64,000 bases of DNA from Streptomyces sp. HNM0574 (GTDB lineage Bacteria; Actinomycetota; Actinomycetes; Streptomycetales; Streptomycetaceae). Below are positions 35,256 to 43,455 of the stretch, piece after piece; positions within the stretch are counted from its first letter, which is position 1, and the number at the start of each line of letters is the position of its first letter. The stretch is taken from contig NZ_JAASAH010000019.1 in assembly GCF_012726235.1 (NCBI RefSeq), forward strand, positions 1-64,000, in the 5' to 3' direction. Made by a program: the position numbers and the translations under genes. The notes beneath the pieces were generated by a model. The model was not told the DNA's origin, ran no database searches, and worked only from the letters and a program-made list of their open reading frames with translations.

Positions 35256-36713
35256 ATGTCCAGTACTTCTGATCCGAACGAGAACGAGGCCGCTGCTCAC
35301 GGGAGTTGGCGCGACTTACTGGGGGGCCGGAACCGCCGGGTGGCCGTGGTCCTCGCCGGCGGTGTGGGGCTGTACGCGACCAATGTGTTCCTCACGACGA
35401 GTCTGCTGCCCGCCGCCGTGGAGGAGATCGGCGGCCGCAGGTTCTACGCCTGGGTGACGACCGTCTTCCTGCTGGCGTCGGTGATCTCCTCGACGCTGGT
35501 GAGCACGCTGCTGCCGCGGCTCGGCGCGCGCCGCACGTACTTCCTGGCGCTCGGTTCCTTCGCCCTCGGCACGGTGACCTGTGCGGCCGCGCCCGCCATG
35601 GAGGTGCTGCTGGCCGGGCGGTTCGTGCAGGGGCTCGGCGGCGGCCTGCTCTGCGGCCTGGGGTACGCGCTCATCCGTGCGCTGCTGCCCGAGGGCCTGT
35701 GGTCCCTCGGGACGGCGCTGGTGTCCGCCATGTGGGGCGTGGGCACGTTCCTGGGCCCCGCGGTCGGCGGCGCCTTCGCGCAGTACGACATGTGGCGCGG
35801 CGCGATGGTGGCGCTGCTGGTCGCGACGGGGCTGGTGACCGTCCTGGTGCCGCTGGCGGTGCCCGCGGCACGGAACGGTGACGTCCCTCCGGTGGCCTCG
35901 CCGCTCACCGTGGGGCTGCTGGTCGGTGCCGTGCTGCTGGTGAGCCTCGGCAACATCGTGAGTTCCACGGCCCTGCTGGTCGTGCTGCCGGCGGGAGCAC
36001 TGGCCGGGCTGTTCCTCGCCTTCGCGCACGACAGGCGGCGCGGGGGCCGCATCCTGCCCCGCTCCGCGTTCTCCTTCTCGTCCCCGCTGCCCTGGTGTTA
36101 CGGCGCCATCGCGCTGCTGTCGGTCGCCTCGCAGATCGAGGCGTTCATCCCGCTGTTCGGGCAGCGGCTGGCCGGGCTGGCCCCGCTGCTCGCCGGCTTC
36201 GCCGGTGCCGCGATCGCGCTGGGCTGGACGCTGGGCGAGATCCCGAGCGCGACCGTCGCGGGACTGCGGGCCAGGAGCCGCGTGGCGTCCGCGGGTCCGC
36301 TGCTGATCACGGTCGGCTTCGTGACGGCCGGGCTGGTGACGGCGGAGGCCATGGGCGTCGGGGTGACCGTCGTCTGGGTGGTGGCCCTGCTGGTCGGCGG
36401 CGCCGGTGTCGGTATCGCGTGGCCGCATGTGGCGACCCGCGTCATGAGCGGTGTCGCCTCCGACGACGAGGGCGACACGGCCGCCTCGGCGATCAACACC
36501 GTGCAGCTCGTCTCGAACGCCATCGGCTCCGCCGTCGCGGGCGTCCTCGTCCACCTCGGCGGCCCCGCGCCCGCCGGCCAGGCCCGCCTGGCGCTCTGCG
36601 GGATCGGGCTGGCGGGCGTACTGGGCGCCTGGTGCGTCTGGCGGGGGACGGCGGCCTGGCGCCGGAAGGCCGCGCCCGAGCTGCCCAAGACCGCGGTGCG
36701 GACGGAGGGTTGA
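35256..36713 (+). CDS. MFS drug-efflux transporter (DHA2-like)
   Basis: A 485-aa membrane protein with about 14 hydrophobic helices, fitting the 14-helix DHA2 group. Signature segments: GGRRFYAWVTTVFLLASVISSTLVSTLLPRLGARRTYFLALG (motif A loop), GRFVQGLGGGLLCGLGYALIRALLP and MWGVGTFLGPAVGGAF (motif C). Export of a drug or redox-cycling compound is likely. Start ATG 35256 has no RBS and lies just behind the SoxR-like promoter. Confidence 0.88.
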   Translation: MSSTSDPNENEAAAHGSWRDLLGGRNRRVAVVLAGGVGLYATNVFLTTSLLPAAVEEIGGRRFYAWVTTVFLLASVISSTLVSTLLPRLGARRTYFLALGSFALGTVTCAAAPAMEVLLAGRFVQGLGGGLLCGLGYALIRALLPEGLWSLGTALVSAMWGVGTFLGPAVGGAFAQYDMWRGAMVALLVATGLVTVLVPLAVPAARNGDVPPVASPLTVGLLVGAVLLVSLGNIVSSTALLVVLPAGALAGLFLAFAHDRRRGGRILPRSAFSFSSPLPWCYGAIALLSVASQIEAFIPLFGQRLAGLAPLLAGFAGAAIALGWTLGEIPSATVAGLRARSRVASAGPLLITVGFVTAGLVTAEAMGVGVTVVWVVALLVGGAGVGIAWPHVATRVMSGVASDDEGDTAASAINTVQLVSNAIGSAVAGVLVHLGGPAPAGQARLALCGIGLAGVLGAWCVWRGTAAWRRKAAPELPKTAVRTEG

Positions 36714-36744
36714 GGGTGCCGGTCGCCCGCGTCCGCGTACCGGT

Positions 36745-37509
36745 TCAGCGGGTGGTGGCCACCTGTGCCAGGAAGGCGTCGACGAGGGCGGCGGTGCGGG
36801 CGCGGTAGTCCGGGGTGGCGGCGGCGAGGCCGGTGACCAGCGCGTCGCAGGCCGCGCGGTCCAGGCCCGCGGCGCCGGCGGCGAGAGCGTAGCCGCCGTT
36901 GTCGAACCAGGACTGGAGGGTGGCGGGGGTCAGTTCGGGGTGGAACTGGACGCCGAGGCTGCGGCCGAGGGTGAACGCCTGCGGGCAGACCTCGTTGCGG
37001 GCGAGTTCTTCGGCGCCCTCGGGGAGGGTGAAGCGGTCGCCGTGGAACTGGAACCAGGGCCCCGGGCCGAGCAGTTGGGGCCGCTGGGCCTCCAGCTCGG
37101 TCCAGCCGAGTTCGAAGCGGCCCGCGGGCCGTACGCTGCCGCCGAGCGCGGCGGCCAGCGCCTGGCCGCCGAAACATATGCCGAGCACGGGCACGCCGGC
37201 GTGGTGGGCCTCGCGCAGCAGCCGGAGTTCGGCGGTGATCCAGGAGTTCATGCGGGTCACCGACCAGGGGGCGCCGAGCGGGACGATGAGGTCCCAGGCG
37301 GTGGGGTCGGCGGGGAAGCCGGCCTCGGCGGCGTCCAGGTCGGGGGTGTCGTAGCGCTCCTCGGGGACGACGGTCATCTCGACGAGCCGGTAGCCGCGTT
37401 CGCGCAGCCTGGTGCCGACGTGTCCCGCTGACGAGCAGTGGTCGTGGTGGATGACCAGCGCGGCCGGCTGCCGTTGGCCGGTTCCTGCCGCCGTGGGTGT
37501 GCTGCTCAC
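36745..37509 (-). CDS. class I glutamine amidotransferase-like protein
   Basis: A 254-aa GATase1-fold protein. The nucleophile elbow is GICFGGQA (Cys), with the His-Glu pair in GVQFHPELTP. Such stand-alone domains hydrolyse gamma-glutamyl amides or act with synthetases. GTG 37509 follows AGGAGG. It is divergent from the LLM oxidoreductase gene, whose promoter carries operator A, and a second GATase-like gene (puuD) lies 3.6 kb away, suggesting a part in the same gamma-glutamyl pathway. Aniline-degradation systems also pair a glutamine-synthetase-like ligase with such a protein; that link is inference. Confidence 0.82.
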   Translation of the reverse strand: MSSTPTAAGTGQRQPAALVIHHDHCSSAGHVGTRLRERGYRLVEMTVVPEERYDTPDLDAAEAGFPADPTAWDLIVPLGAPWSVTRMNSWITAELRLLREAHHAGVPVLGICFGGQALAAALGGSVRPAGRFELGWTELEAQRPQLLGPGPWFQFHGDRFTLPEGAEELARNEVCPQAFTLGRSLGVQFHPELTPATLQSWFDNGGYALAAGAAGLDRAACDALVTGLAAATPDYRARTAALVDAFLAQVATTR

Positions 37510-37591
37510 CGGTGCGCCTCCTGGGTCGTGTCGGTGCGGACGGTCACTGTTCCCTTCCCACGGCGCCCGCCTTTCCCACCGTGCCCGCCTC

Positions 37592-37632
37592 TTGTCGGCG
37601 TGGCCGCCCCAGCTTACCGTTTGGCCTCAAAT
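37592..37632 (+). promoter_or_regulatory. promoter with regulon operator A
   Basis: TTGTCG (37592-37597), 17-bp spacer, TACCGT (37615-37620); operator GTTTGGCCTCAAAT at 37619-37632 overlaps the -10 end. Upstream of the LLM gene, 25 bp before its ATG. Confidence 0.75.
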
Positions 37633-37657
37633 CATCACCCCGTCCGGAGAGGTTCCC

Positions 37658-38623
37658 ATGCCGCTGCCGCAGCCGCACCCGCGTCCCGCCGCACCCCGGA
37701 TGACGCTCGTGCTGACCGAGAACTGGACGATGACCGGGGGCCGTTGCGATCTGGACGCCGTGCTCCGCTGGGCCCGCGAGGCCGAGGAGGCGGGCTTCGA
37801 CTCGGTGATGCTCAGCGAGCACATCGTGCTCGGCCCGGACTCCGGCGCGCGGGGCCTGATGCCGAACCCGCGCGAGTACGCGCTGCCGGGCAACCAGGAC
37901 CCGGACACCCCCTGGCCCAGCTCGGTGGTGCTGCTCTCCGCGATGGCCGCGGTGACCGAGCACATCCGGCTCGCGGCCGCCGCCGTGCTCGCCCCGCTGC
38001 GCCACCCGCTGCTGCTGGCCAAGGAGCTGGCCACCCTGGACCTGCTCTCCCACGGGCGCCTGGTGGTGCTGCCGACCGTGAGCTGGTCGAAGGACGAGTA
38101 CGCGGCACTCCAGGTGCCCTTCGCGCGGCGCGGCAGGCTGCTGGACGAGCACCTGGCGGCGTGGGAGGCGCTGTGGCGGCCGGGCCCGGTGACCTTCGAG
38201 GGCGAGCACTACCGCTTCCGTGACGTCCACCTGGAGCCCAAGCCGTTCCGCCCCTCCGGCCCCGAACTGTGGTTCGGCGGCGCCACGTTGCACGAGCCGC
38301 TGCTGCGCCGGCTGGTGCGCCACGGGGACGGTTTCAACCCGCTCGGCCGCCCCCGCCCGGAGGAACTGGCGAGGCTGCGCGCGGCGATGACCGAGGCCGG
38401 GCGGGACCTCGCGGACCTGGAGATGATCGGCGGCACCCGCGCCGCCTTCCCCGACGACGCATCGGTGGCCGGTCTGGACGCCGCACTGGAGAGCATCCCG
38501 GCACAGCTGGAGCAGGGTTTCGGCACCTTCTGCGTCAAGCCCTCGCAGTTCACCGACGACCCGCGAGACGTGGCCCGGTTCTGCCGCGAGGTGATGCGCA
38601 AGGTGCACGCACTGACCTCCTGA
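37658..38623 (+). CDS. LLM-class F420-dependent oxidoreductase
   Basis: A 321-aa luciferase-like TIM barrel, family TIGR03619-like. Typical parts: AREAEEAGFDSVMLSEHIVLG, VVLLSAMAAVTEHIRLAAAAVLAPLRHPLLLAKELATLDLLSHGRL and the FGGATLHEPLLRRLVRHGDGF segment. Such enzymes reduce or oxidise small organics with F420 or FMN. ATG 37658 follows GGAGAGG. Operator A precedes it, placing it in the MarR regulon; its step in the pathway is unknown. Confidence 0.88.
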   Translation: MPLPQPHPRPAAPRMTLVLTENWTMTGGRCDLDAVLRWAREAEEAGFDSVMLSEHIVLGPDSGARGLMPNPREYALPGNQDPDTPWPSSVVLLSAMAAVTEHIRLAAAAVLAPLRHPLLLAKELATLDLLSHGRLVVLPTVSWSKDEYAALQVPFARRGRLLDEHLAAWEALWRPGPVTFEGEHYRFRDVHLEPKPFRPSGPELWFGGATLHEPLLRRLVRHGDGFNPLGRPRPEELARLRAAMTEAGRDLADLEMIGGTRAAFPDDASVAGLDAALESIPAQLEQGFGTFCVKPSQFTDDPRDVARFCREVMRKVHALTS

Positions 38624-38685
38624 CGGCCGCACCGCACAACCCACGGCCACCTCGTACGGGCCCGTACGGATTACCGTCGCACCTC

Positions 38686-38726
38686 TTGGCAGGCACCCTC
38701 CCCCGCGCTTACGTTTGGCCTCAAAT
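38686..38726 (+). promoter_or_regulatory. promoter with regulon operator B
   Basis: TTGGCA (38686-38691), 18-bp spacer, TACGTT (38710-38715); operator GTTTGGCCTCAAAT at 38713-38726, identical to A. It drives the amidohydrolase gene 65 bp downstream. Confidence 0.75.
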
Positions 38727-38791
38727 GAGATCCGAGCCAACAGGTGCCGGACGCAGGGCACTTGGTCCCGCCCCCGTCCAGGAGGTCCGCC

Positions 38792-40501
38792 GTGCCGACT
38801 CCCGCAGATCTGGTGCTGTACGGCGGCACCGTGCTCACCATGGACGCCGCCTTCTCCCGCGCCGAGGCACTGGCCCTCCGGGGCGGGCGGGTGCTGGCCG
38901 CCGGGAGCGAGGCGGAGATCCGCGCCCTCACCGGGCCGCGCACCACCACCGTCGACCTGGCCGGGCGCACCGCGCTGCCCGGCATCAACGACTCCCATCT
39001 GCACGCCGCCGCCTTCGGCGCCTCCCGGCCCCCGCACTCCCTGGACTGCGGCTCCGCGGCGGTCTCCTCGCTCGCCGGGCTCGCCGAGGCCGTCCGCGAG
39101 CGGGCCGCCGCCCTGCGGCCCGGTACCTGGCTCACCGGCAGCGGCTGGGACCCCGGCTACCTCGCCGAGTGCCGGGCCGACCCGCGCCGCCACCCCACCG
39201 CGGCCGACCTGGACGCCGCCTCGCCCTCCCACCCCGTCGCCCTGACCGACTTCTCCGGGCACAACGTGCTGCTCAACTCCCGTGCCATGGAGCGCGCGGG
39301 GATCACCCGGCACACGCCCGTGCCGCCCGGCGGCGTCATCGAGCGGCACCCGGACGGCACGCCCACCGGCCTGCTGCGGGAGAGCGCCAAGGACCTCGGG
39401 TACGCGGCCGTCCCCGCGATGACCGGCGAGCAGCGGGAGTCCGCGATCCGCACCGCCGTACGGCTCTGCCACGCCGAGGGCATCACCTCGCTCACCGAGC
39501 CGGGGCTCGGCCCGGGCGGCACCTCCCTCTTCCTCGGCGCCGCGCACACCGACACCCTGCGCGCCTACGCCCGGCTCGCGGCCGCCGGTGAACTGGGCGT
39601 GAGGGTCAGCGTGCTGCTGCTGCCGCTGGAGATGGGCGGCGCCGCGTCCGGCCTGCCCGAGCGGCTCGCCGAACTGGAGGGGATCTGCGCGGACGCCGAC
39701 CCGCGCCTGCTGAACGTCCTCGGCGTGAAGCTCTTCGCCGACGGCATCCCGCCCGCCCGCACCGCCTGGATGCACGAGCCCTACGAGGAGAGCGCCGGCG
39801 GCGGCCGCGGCGGCCTGTGCCTGCACGGGCACAGCCACGCCCAACAGGTCGGCGAACTGCGGGAGATCGTCCGGTACGCGCACGCCGCCGGCCACCAGCT
39901 CGGCGTCCACATCACCGGCGACGCCGGGATCGACGCCGTGGTCGACGCGTTCACCGAGGCCCAGCTCGAACACCCCAGGCCGGACGCGCGGCACTACCTC
40001 ATCCACGGCGACTTCGCCTCGCCCCGCGCCCTGCGCACGCTCGCCGCGCACGGCTGGGGCGCCAACATGAACCCGGGCGTCAAGGACACCGTCGCGGACC
40101 TGATGGTCGGCGTCGCCGGTCCGGAACGGGCCGCCTACCAGTGGCCGGTGCGGGACGCGGTGGCCGCCGGGATCGCCGTCACCGCCTCGTCCGACGCCCC
40201 CGTCACGCACCCCGACTGGCGCCGCGGGGTGGCCTCGATGATGCTCCGCGAGTCCCGGGCCTCCGGCCGGGTCAGCGGGCCCGAACAGCGCGTCGGTCTG
40301 GAGACCGCGCTGCGCGCCTACACCACGCACGCCGCGCGCCAGGACTTCGCCGAGACCTGGAAGGGCACCCTGACCAGCGGCGCGGCGGCCGACGTCTGCG
40401 TCGTCGACGGGGACCTGCCGCACGCAGGACCGCACGAGATCGCCGAACTCCCGGTCGCGCTCACCGTGTTCGACGGGGAGATCGTGCACGACGCGCGCTG
40501 A
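38792..40501 (+). CDS. YtcJ-like amidohydrolase (amidohydrolase family 3)
   Basis: A 569-aa metal-dependent hydrolase. N-terminal beta domain (LVLYGGTVLTMDAAF...GRVLAAG), first metal motif DSHLHAAAFG, a central HGHSHAQQ and HITGD, then TASSDAPVTHPDW and a C-terminal GTLTSGAAADVCVVDGD. This is the YtcJ/NfdA group, which cleaves N-formyl, amide or carbamoyl bonds. GTG 38792 follows GGAGGT. Operator B puts it in the MarR regulon; it could hydrolyse an N-acyl or gamma-glutamyl intermediate, but the substrate cannot be deduced. Confidence 0.85.
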   Translation: MPTPADLVLYGGTVLTMDAAFSRAEALALRGGRVLAAGSEAEIRALTGPRTTTVDLAGRTALPGINDSHLHAAAFGASRPPHSLDCGSAAVSSLAGLAEAVRERAAALRPGTWLTGSGWDPGYLAECRADPRRHPTAADLDAASPSHPVALTDFSGHNVLLNSRAMERAGITRHTPVPPGGVIERHPDGTPTGLLRESAKDLGYAAVPAMTGEQRESAIRTAVRLCHAEGITSLTEPGLGPGGTSLFLGAAHTDTLRAYARLAAAGELGVRVSVLLLPLEMGGAASGLPERLAELEGICADADPRLLNVLGVKLFADGIPPARTAWMHEPYEESAGGGRGGLCLHGHSHAQQVGELREIVRYAHAAGHQLGVHITGDAGIDAVVDAFTEAQLEHPRPDARHYLIHGDFASPRALRTLAAHGWGANMNPGVKDTVADLMVGVAGPERAAYQWPVRDAVAAGIAVTASSDAPVTHPDWRRGVASMMLRESRASGRVSGPEQRVGLETALRAYTTHAARQDFAETWKGTLTSGAAADVCVVDGDLPHAGPHEIAELPVALTVFDGEIVHDAR

Positions 40502-40509
40502 ACCGGCCG

Positions 40510-41055
40510 TCAGTCCCCTCCGCCGACGCCGCGCCATGCGTCCTCGAGGACGGCGAACAGTTCGGAGTCGCGCCAGCCGTCCCGGATCAGGGCGGTGTGC
40601 CGGAGGCGGCCCTCCCTGGTCATGCCGAGCCGGCCGAGCACCCGGGCCGAGCCGAGGTTCCGCGGGTCGCAGGTGGCGTACACGCGGTGCAGGCCGAGCC
40701 CGTCGAAGGCGCGCGCCAGCAGCCCGGCGCCGATCGCCGTCCCCACGCCCCTGCCCCAGACCCGGGGATGCACGGCGTAGGTGATCTCCCCCTGCCGCTG
40801 CGCCCGGCTCCGGACGTGCAGCTCCCCCATGCCGACGACGTCGCCGCCGGACCGCGCCGCGTACGCGTACCGGTGCTGCGGTGACCGTTCCCAGGCCGCG
40901 GCGGCCTCCGCCACGAACGCGCGGGTCTGTGCCTCGGTGTTGGGCCCCCAGGTCTGGTAGCGGCAGACCTCGTCGAGGGAGGCCCAGGAGTGCACGGCCC
41001 GCCAGTCCGCCGGTTCGATCCGGCGCAGCGTCACGGCACCCCGGCTGCTCCCCAT
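40510..41055 (-). CDS. GNAT N-acetyltransferase (RimJ/RimL-like)
   Basis: A 181-aa acetyltransferase. It starts VTLRRIEPADWRAVHSWASLDEVCRY, has the acetyl-CoA loop HPRVWGRGVGTAIGAGLL and ends with HRVYATCDPRNLGSARVLGRLGMTREGRLRHTALIRDG, the full RimJ/RimL pattern. ATG 41055 is not preceded by a strong RBS. It is downstream of puuD on the same strand (47-bp gap), so it may be the last gene of the operator C operon. Confidence 0.85.
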   Translation of the reverse strand: MGSSRGAVTLRRIEPADWRAVHSWASLDEVCRYQTWGPNTEAQTRAFVAEAAAAWERSPQHRYAYAARSGGDVVGMGELHVRSRAQRQGEITYAVHPRVWGRGVGTAIGAGLLARAFDGLGLHRVYATCDPRNLGSARVLGRLGMTREGRLRHTALIRDGWRDSELFAVLEDAWRGVGGGD

Positions 41056-41102
41056 ATGCCTGACGGACGTACGGGGAGCGCGCGTCGGTTCCTCCTGCGC
41101 CG

Positions 41103-41822
41103 TCAGCGGGCGGCTTCCACCAGGGCGGTGAAGAGGGCCTGCTGTGCCGGGTCGGTGGCGGCGGTGTCCTCCGGGTGCCACTGGACGGCGGTGAACCAGG
41201 CGCGGCGGCCGGGGAGTTCGAGGGCCTCGGGGGTGCCGTCGGCGGCCCGGGCCGTCACGGTGAGGCCGCGTCCCGGGGCGTCGACGCACTGGTGGTGGTG
41301 GCAGGAGACCTCGGCCTTGTCCGTGCCGAGGACGCCGGAGACGCGTGAGCCGGGGCGCGTCGCGACCGGGTGGACGAGGTGCCGGTGGGCGCGTCCCGGG
41401 CCGCCCATGTCCTGGCGCAGGGTGCCGCCCAGCGCGATGTTGACGGCCTGGAGTCCGCGGCAGACGGCCAGCACGGGCAGCGGGGAGGCGAGGGCGGCGC
41501 GGGTCAGCGCCAGGTCGAAGGCGTCCTGCTCCTCGTCGACGTCGTACACCGCCGCGTGCACAGCGGCCTCCGCGCCTGCGTAGTGGTGCGGCGCGAAATC
41601 GCCGCCGCCGGGGAGGAGGAGAGCGTCGCAGCGGGCGAGGCGCGCGGCCGCCTCGGCCTCGTCGGCCCGGCCGCCGGGGGCGTGCGGGAGCAGCATCAGG
41701 GGCTCGCCGCCCGCCCGGTACACGGCTTCCGCCAGGGCGCGCGCGGTGACCACGGCCGCGTACCTGAGGACGGCGGTGTCCGGCGAGAAGCGCTGCGGGA
41801 GCGCGATCAGGGGGCGGGTCAC
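41103..41822 (-). CDS. puuD: gamma-glutamyl-GABA hydrolase family protein (peptidase C26)
   Basis: A 239-aa GATase1-fold hydrolase. It starts TRPLIALPQRF, has LLLPGGGDFAPHHY, the nucleophile elbow AVCRGLQAVNIALGG (Cys) and the His-Glu pair in AVQWHPEDTA, as in PuuD. The family cleaves the gamma-glutamyl amide bond, releasing glutamate. Its GTG start (41822) overlaps the stop of the PuuC gene by 4 bp, so the two are translationally coupled; this is the puuC-puuD pairing of gamma-glutamyl amine pathways. Operator C controls the unit. Confidence 0.85.
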   Translation of the reverse strand: MTRPLIALPQRFSPDTAVLRYAAVVTARALAEAVYRAGGEPLMLLPHAPGGRADEAEAAARLARCDALLLPGGGDFAPHHYAGAEAAVHAAVYDVDEEQDAFDLALTRAALASPLPVLAVCRGLQAVNIALGGTLRQDMGGPGRAHRHLVHPVATRPGSRVSGVLGTDKAEVSCHHHQCVDAPGRGLTVTARAADGTPEALELPGRRAWFTAVQWHPEDTAATDPAQQALFTALVEAAR

Positions 41823-43327
41823 AGCCGGATCCAGGTGGTCTTGAGCTCGGTGTACTTCTCCAGCGCGTGGGCGGACTTGTCGCGCCCGTTGCCGCTGTGC
41901 TTGTAGCCGCCGAAGGGGACGGTGAGGTCGCCCTCCTCGTAGCAGTTGACCCAGACGGTGCCGGCCCGCAGCCTCCGGGCGACGGTGTGTGCCGTGGTCA
42001 GGGAGCCGGTCCAGAGCCCGGCGGCCAGGCCGTACTCGGTGTCGTTGGCGAGGCGGACGGCCTCCTCGGCGTCGCGGAAGGTGAGCACGGAGAGCACCGG
42101 GCCGAAGATCTCCTCCCGGCAGACCGCGGCCGACGGGGCGACGCGGTCGAGGACGGTCGGCGCGTAGTAGCTGCCGCCGGGGACGCGTTCCAGCCGGGTG
42201 CCGCCGGTGCGGAGCCGGGCGCCGCCCGCTACCGCGCCGTCGACGTGGGACTGGAGGACGCCGACGCAAGCCTCGCCGGACTGGGCGCCCATCCCGGTGG
42301 CCGGGTCCAGCGGGTCGCCGACGCGCAGCGCCCGGGCCCTGGCCACCACGGCGTCCACGACCCGGTCGGCGACGGACTCGTGGACGAGCAGCCGGGAGGG
42401 CGCGGTGCACATCTCGCCCTGGTTGAAGAAGATGCCCCAGGCGGCGGTGGCGGCTGCCACGTCCAGGTCGGGGGCGTCGGGGAAGACCAGGTTGGGAGAC
42501 TTGCCGCCCAGCTCCAGCCAGACCCGTTTGAGGTTGGAGTCGGCGGCGTGGTGCAGGAAGTGCCGTCCGACGGCGGTGGATCCGGTGAAGGCGAGGACAT
42601 CGACGTCCGGGTGGAGGCCGAGGGCGCGGCCCGCGGTGGGGCCGTCCCCGGCGATCACGTTCAGCACGCCGTCGGGGAGGCCGGCCTGCTGCGCGAGTTC
42701 CGCGAGGAGCAGCGCGGAGAGCGGGGTGACCTCGGAGGGTTTGAGCACCACCGTGCAGCCGGCGGCGAGCGCCGGGGCGAGTTTCCAGCCGGCGAGGGTG
42801 AGCGGGAAGTTCCAGGGGACGACGGCGCCGACGACGCCGGACGGTTCGCGGGTGACGAGCGCGAGTGCGGCGGGATCGGTGTGCGGGGACTCGTCGGCGA
42901 GCTTGTCGGCGAGCTGGCCGTAGAAGCGGAACGTGGCGGCGAGGGCGCGCAGTTCGACGCCGTACGCCTCGCCGACCGGTTTGCCGTTCTCCAGGGTGAC
43001 GGTCAGGGCGAGCCGGGTGCGGTGTTCCTCGGCCTCCAGGAGTCCGGCGAGGCGGAGCAGGACGCGGCCGCGGTCGGCGGGGGCGAGGCGGGGCCAGGGG
43101 CCGTGGTCGAAGGCGCGGCGTGCGGCGGCGACCGCGAGGCCGGTCTCCGCCGGGCCCGCGTCGGCGACGTCGGCGAGATGGCGGCCGTCGCGGGGCGAGG
43201 TGACGGGGAAGGTGGCGCCGCCGCCGGGTTCGGCGCGGCCGTCGATGTGGTGCGTGGTGCGGAAGGTGGCCTTCTCGGCGTGCGCGGTCCAGTCCTGGTG
43301 GCTGCGGGTGGCCAGGGCGTCCGGCAT
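41819..43327 (-). CDS. puuC: gamma-glutamyl-aminobutyraldehyde dehydrogenase-like aldehyde dehydrogenase
   Basis: A 502-aa NAD(P)-dependent aldehyde dehydrogenase. Catalytic set: Asn in VPWNFPLTLAGWKLAPALAAG, Glu in WLELGGKSPNLV, Cys in FFNQGEMCTAPSRLLV, and EEIFGPVLSV. The C-terminus GDLTVPFGGYKHSGNGRDKS followed by ALEKYTELKT is very close to E. coli PuuC. The family oxidises gamma-glutamylated amino-aldehydes and related aldehydes. ATG 43327 follows AGGAGG. Operator C overlaps its promoter. Together with PuuD it supports a gamma-glutamylation route; the actual aldehyde may be aromatic. Confidence 0.88.
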   Translation of the reverse strand: MPDALATRSHQDWTAHAEKATFRTTHHIDGRAEPGGGATFPVTSPRDGRHLADVADAGPAETGLAVAAARRAFDHGPWPRLAPADRGRVLLRLAGLLEAEEHRTRLALTVTLENGKPVGEAYGVELRALAATFRFYGQLADKLADESPHTDPAALALVTREPSGVVGAVVPWNFPLTLAGWKLAPALAAGCTVVLKPSEVTPLSALLLAELAQQAGLPDGVLNVIAGDGPTAGRALGLHPDVDVLAFTGSTAVGRHFLHHAADSNLKRVWLELGGKSPNLVFPDAPDLDVAAATAAWGIFFNQGEMCTAPSRLLVHESVADRVVDAVVARARALRVGDPLDPATGMGAQSGEACVGVLQSHVDGAVAGGARLRTGGTRLERVPGGSYYAPTVLDRVAPSAAVCREEIFGPVLSVLTFRDAEEAVRLANDTEYGLAAGLWTGSLTTAHTVARRLRAGTVWVNCYEEGDLTVPFGGYKHSGNGRDKSAHALEKYTELKTTWIRL

Positions 43328-43350
43328 GGTGCTGCCTCCTGGTACATATC

Positions 43351-43367
43351 GTTTGGGCTCAAACATA
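43351..43367 (-). promoter_or_regulatory. promoter with regulon operator C
   Basis: Minus strand: TATGTT -10 (43367-43362) overlapping operator GTTTGAGCCCAAAC (43364-43351), 23 bp before the puuC ATG. The -35 is weak (TGTCGG-like). Confidence 0.75.
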
Positions 43368-43395
43368 GCCCGGACTCCCGTGCGCCGACAGGGGG

Positions 43396-43438
43396 TTGAC
43401 CGCCGCCATCGCCACCCATACTTTGTTTGAGCTCAAAC
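43396..43438 (+). promoter_or_regulatory. promoter with regulon operator D
   Basis: TTGACC (43396-43401), 17-bp spacer, TACTTT (43419-43424), then the perfect palindrome GTTTGAGCTCAAAC at 43425-43438 on the transcription start, 17 bp before the hpaE ATG. This is the best copy. Confidence 0.85.
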
Positions 43439-43455
43439 GATATGGAGGTCTCGCG

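Noticed and set aside
37544-40537. 997-codon minus-strand frame across the LLM and amidohydrolase genes
   Set aside because: No domain content, and both plus-strand genes have full family motifs, ribosome binding sites and operator-bearing promoters.
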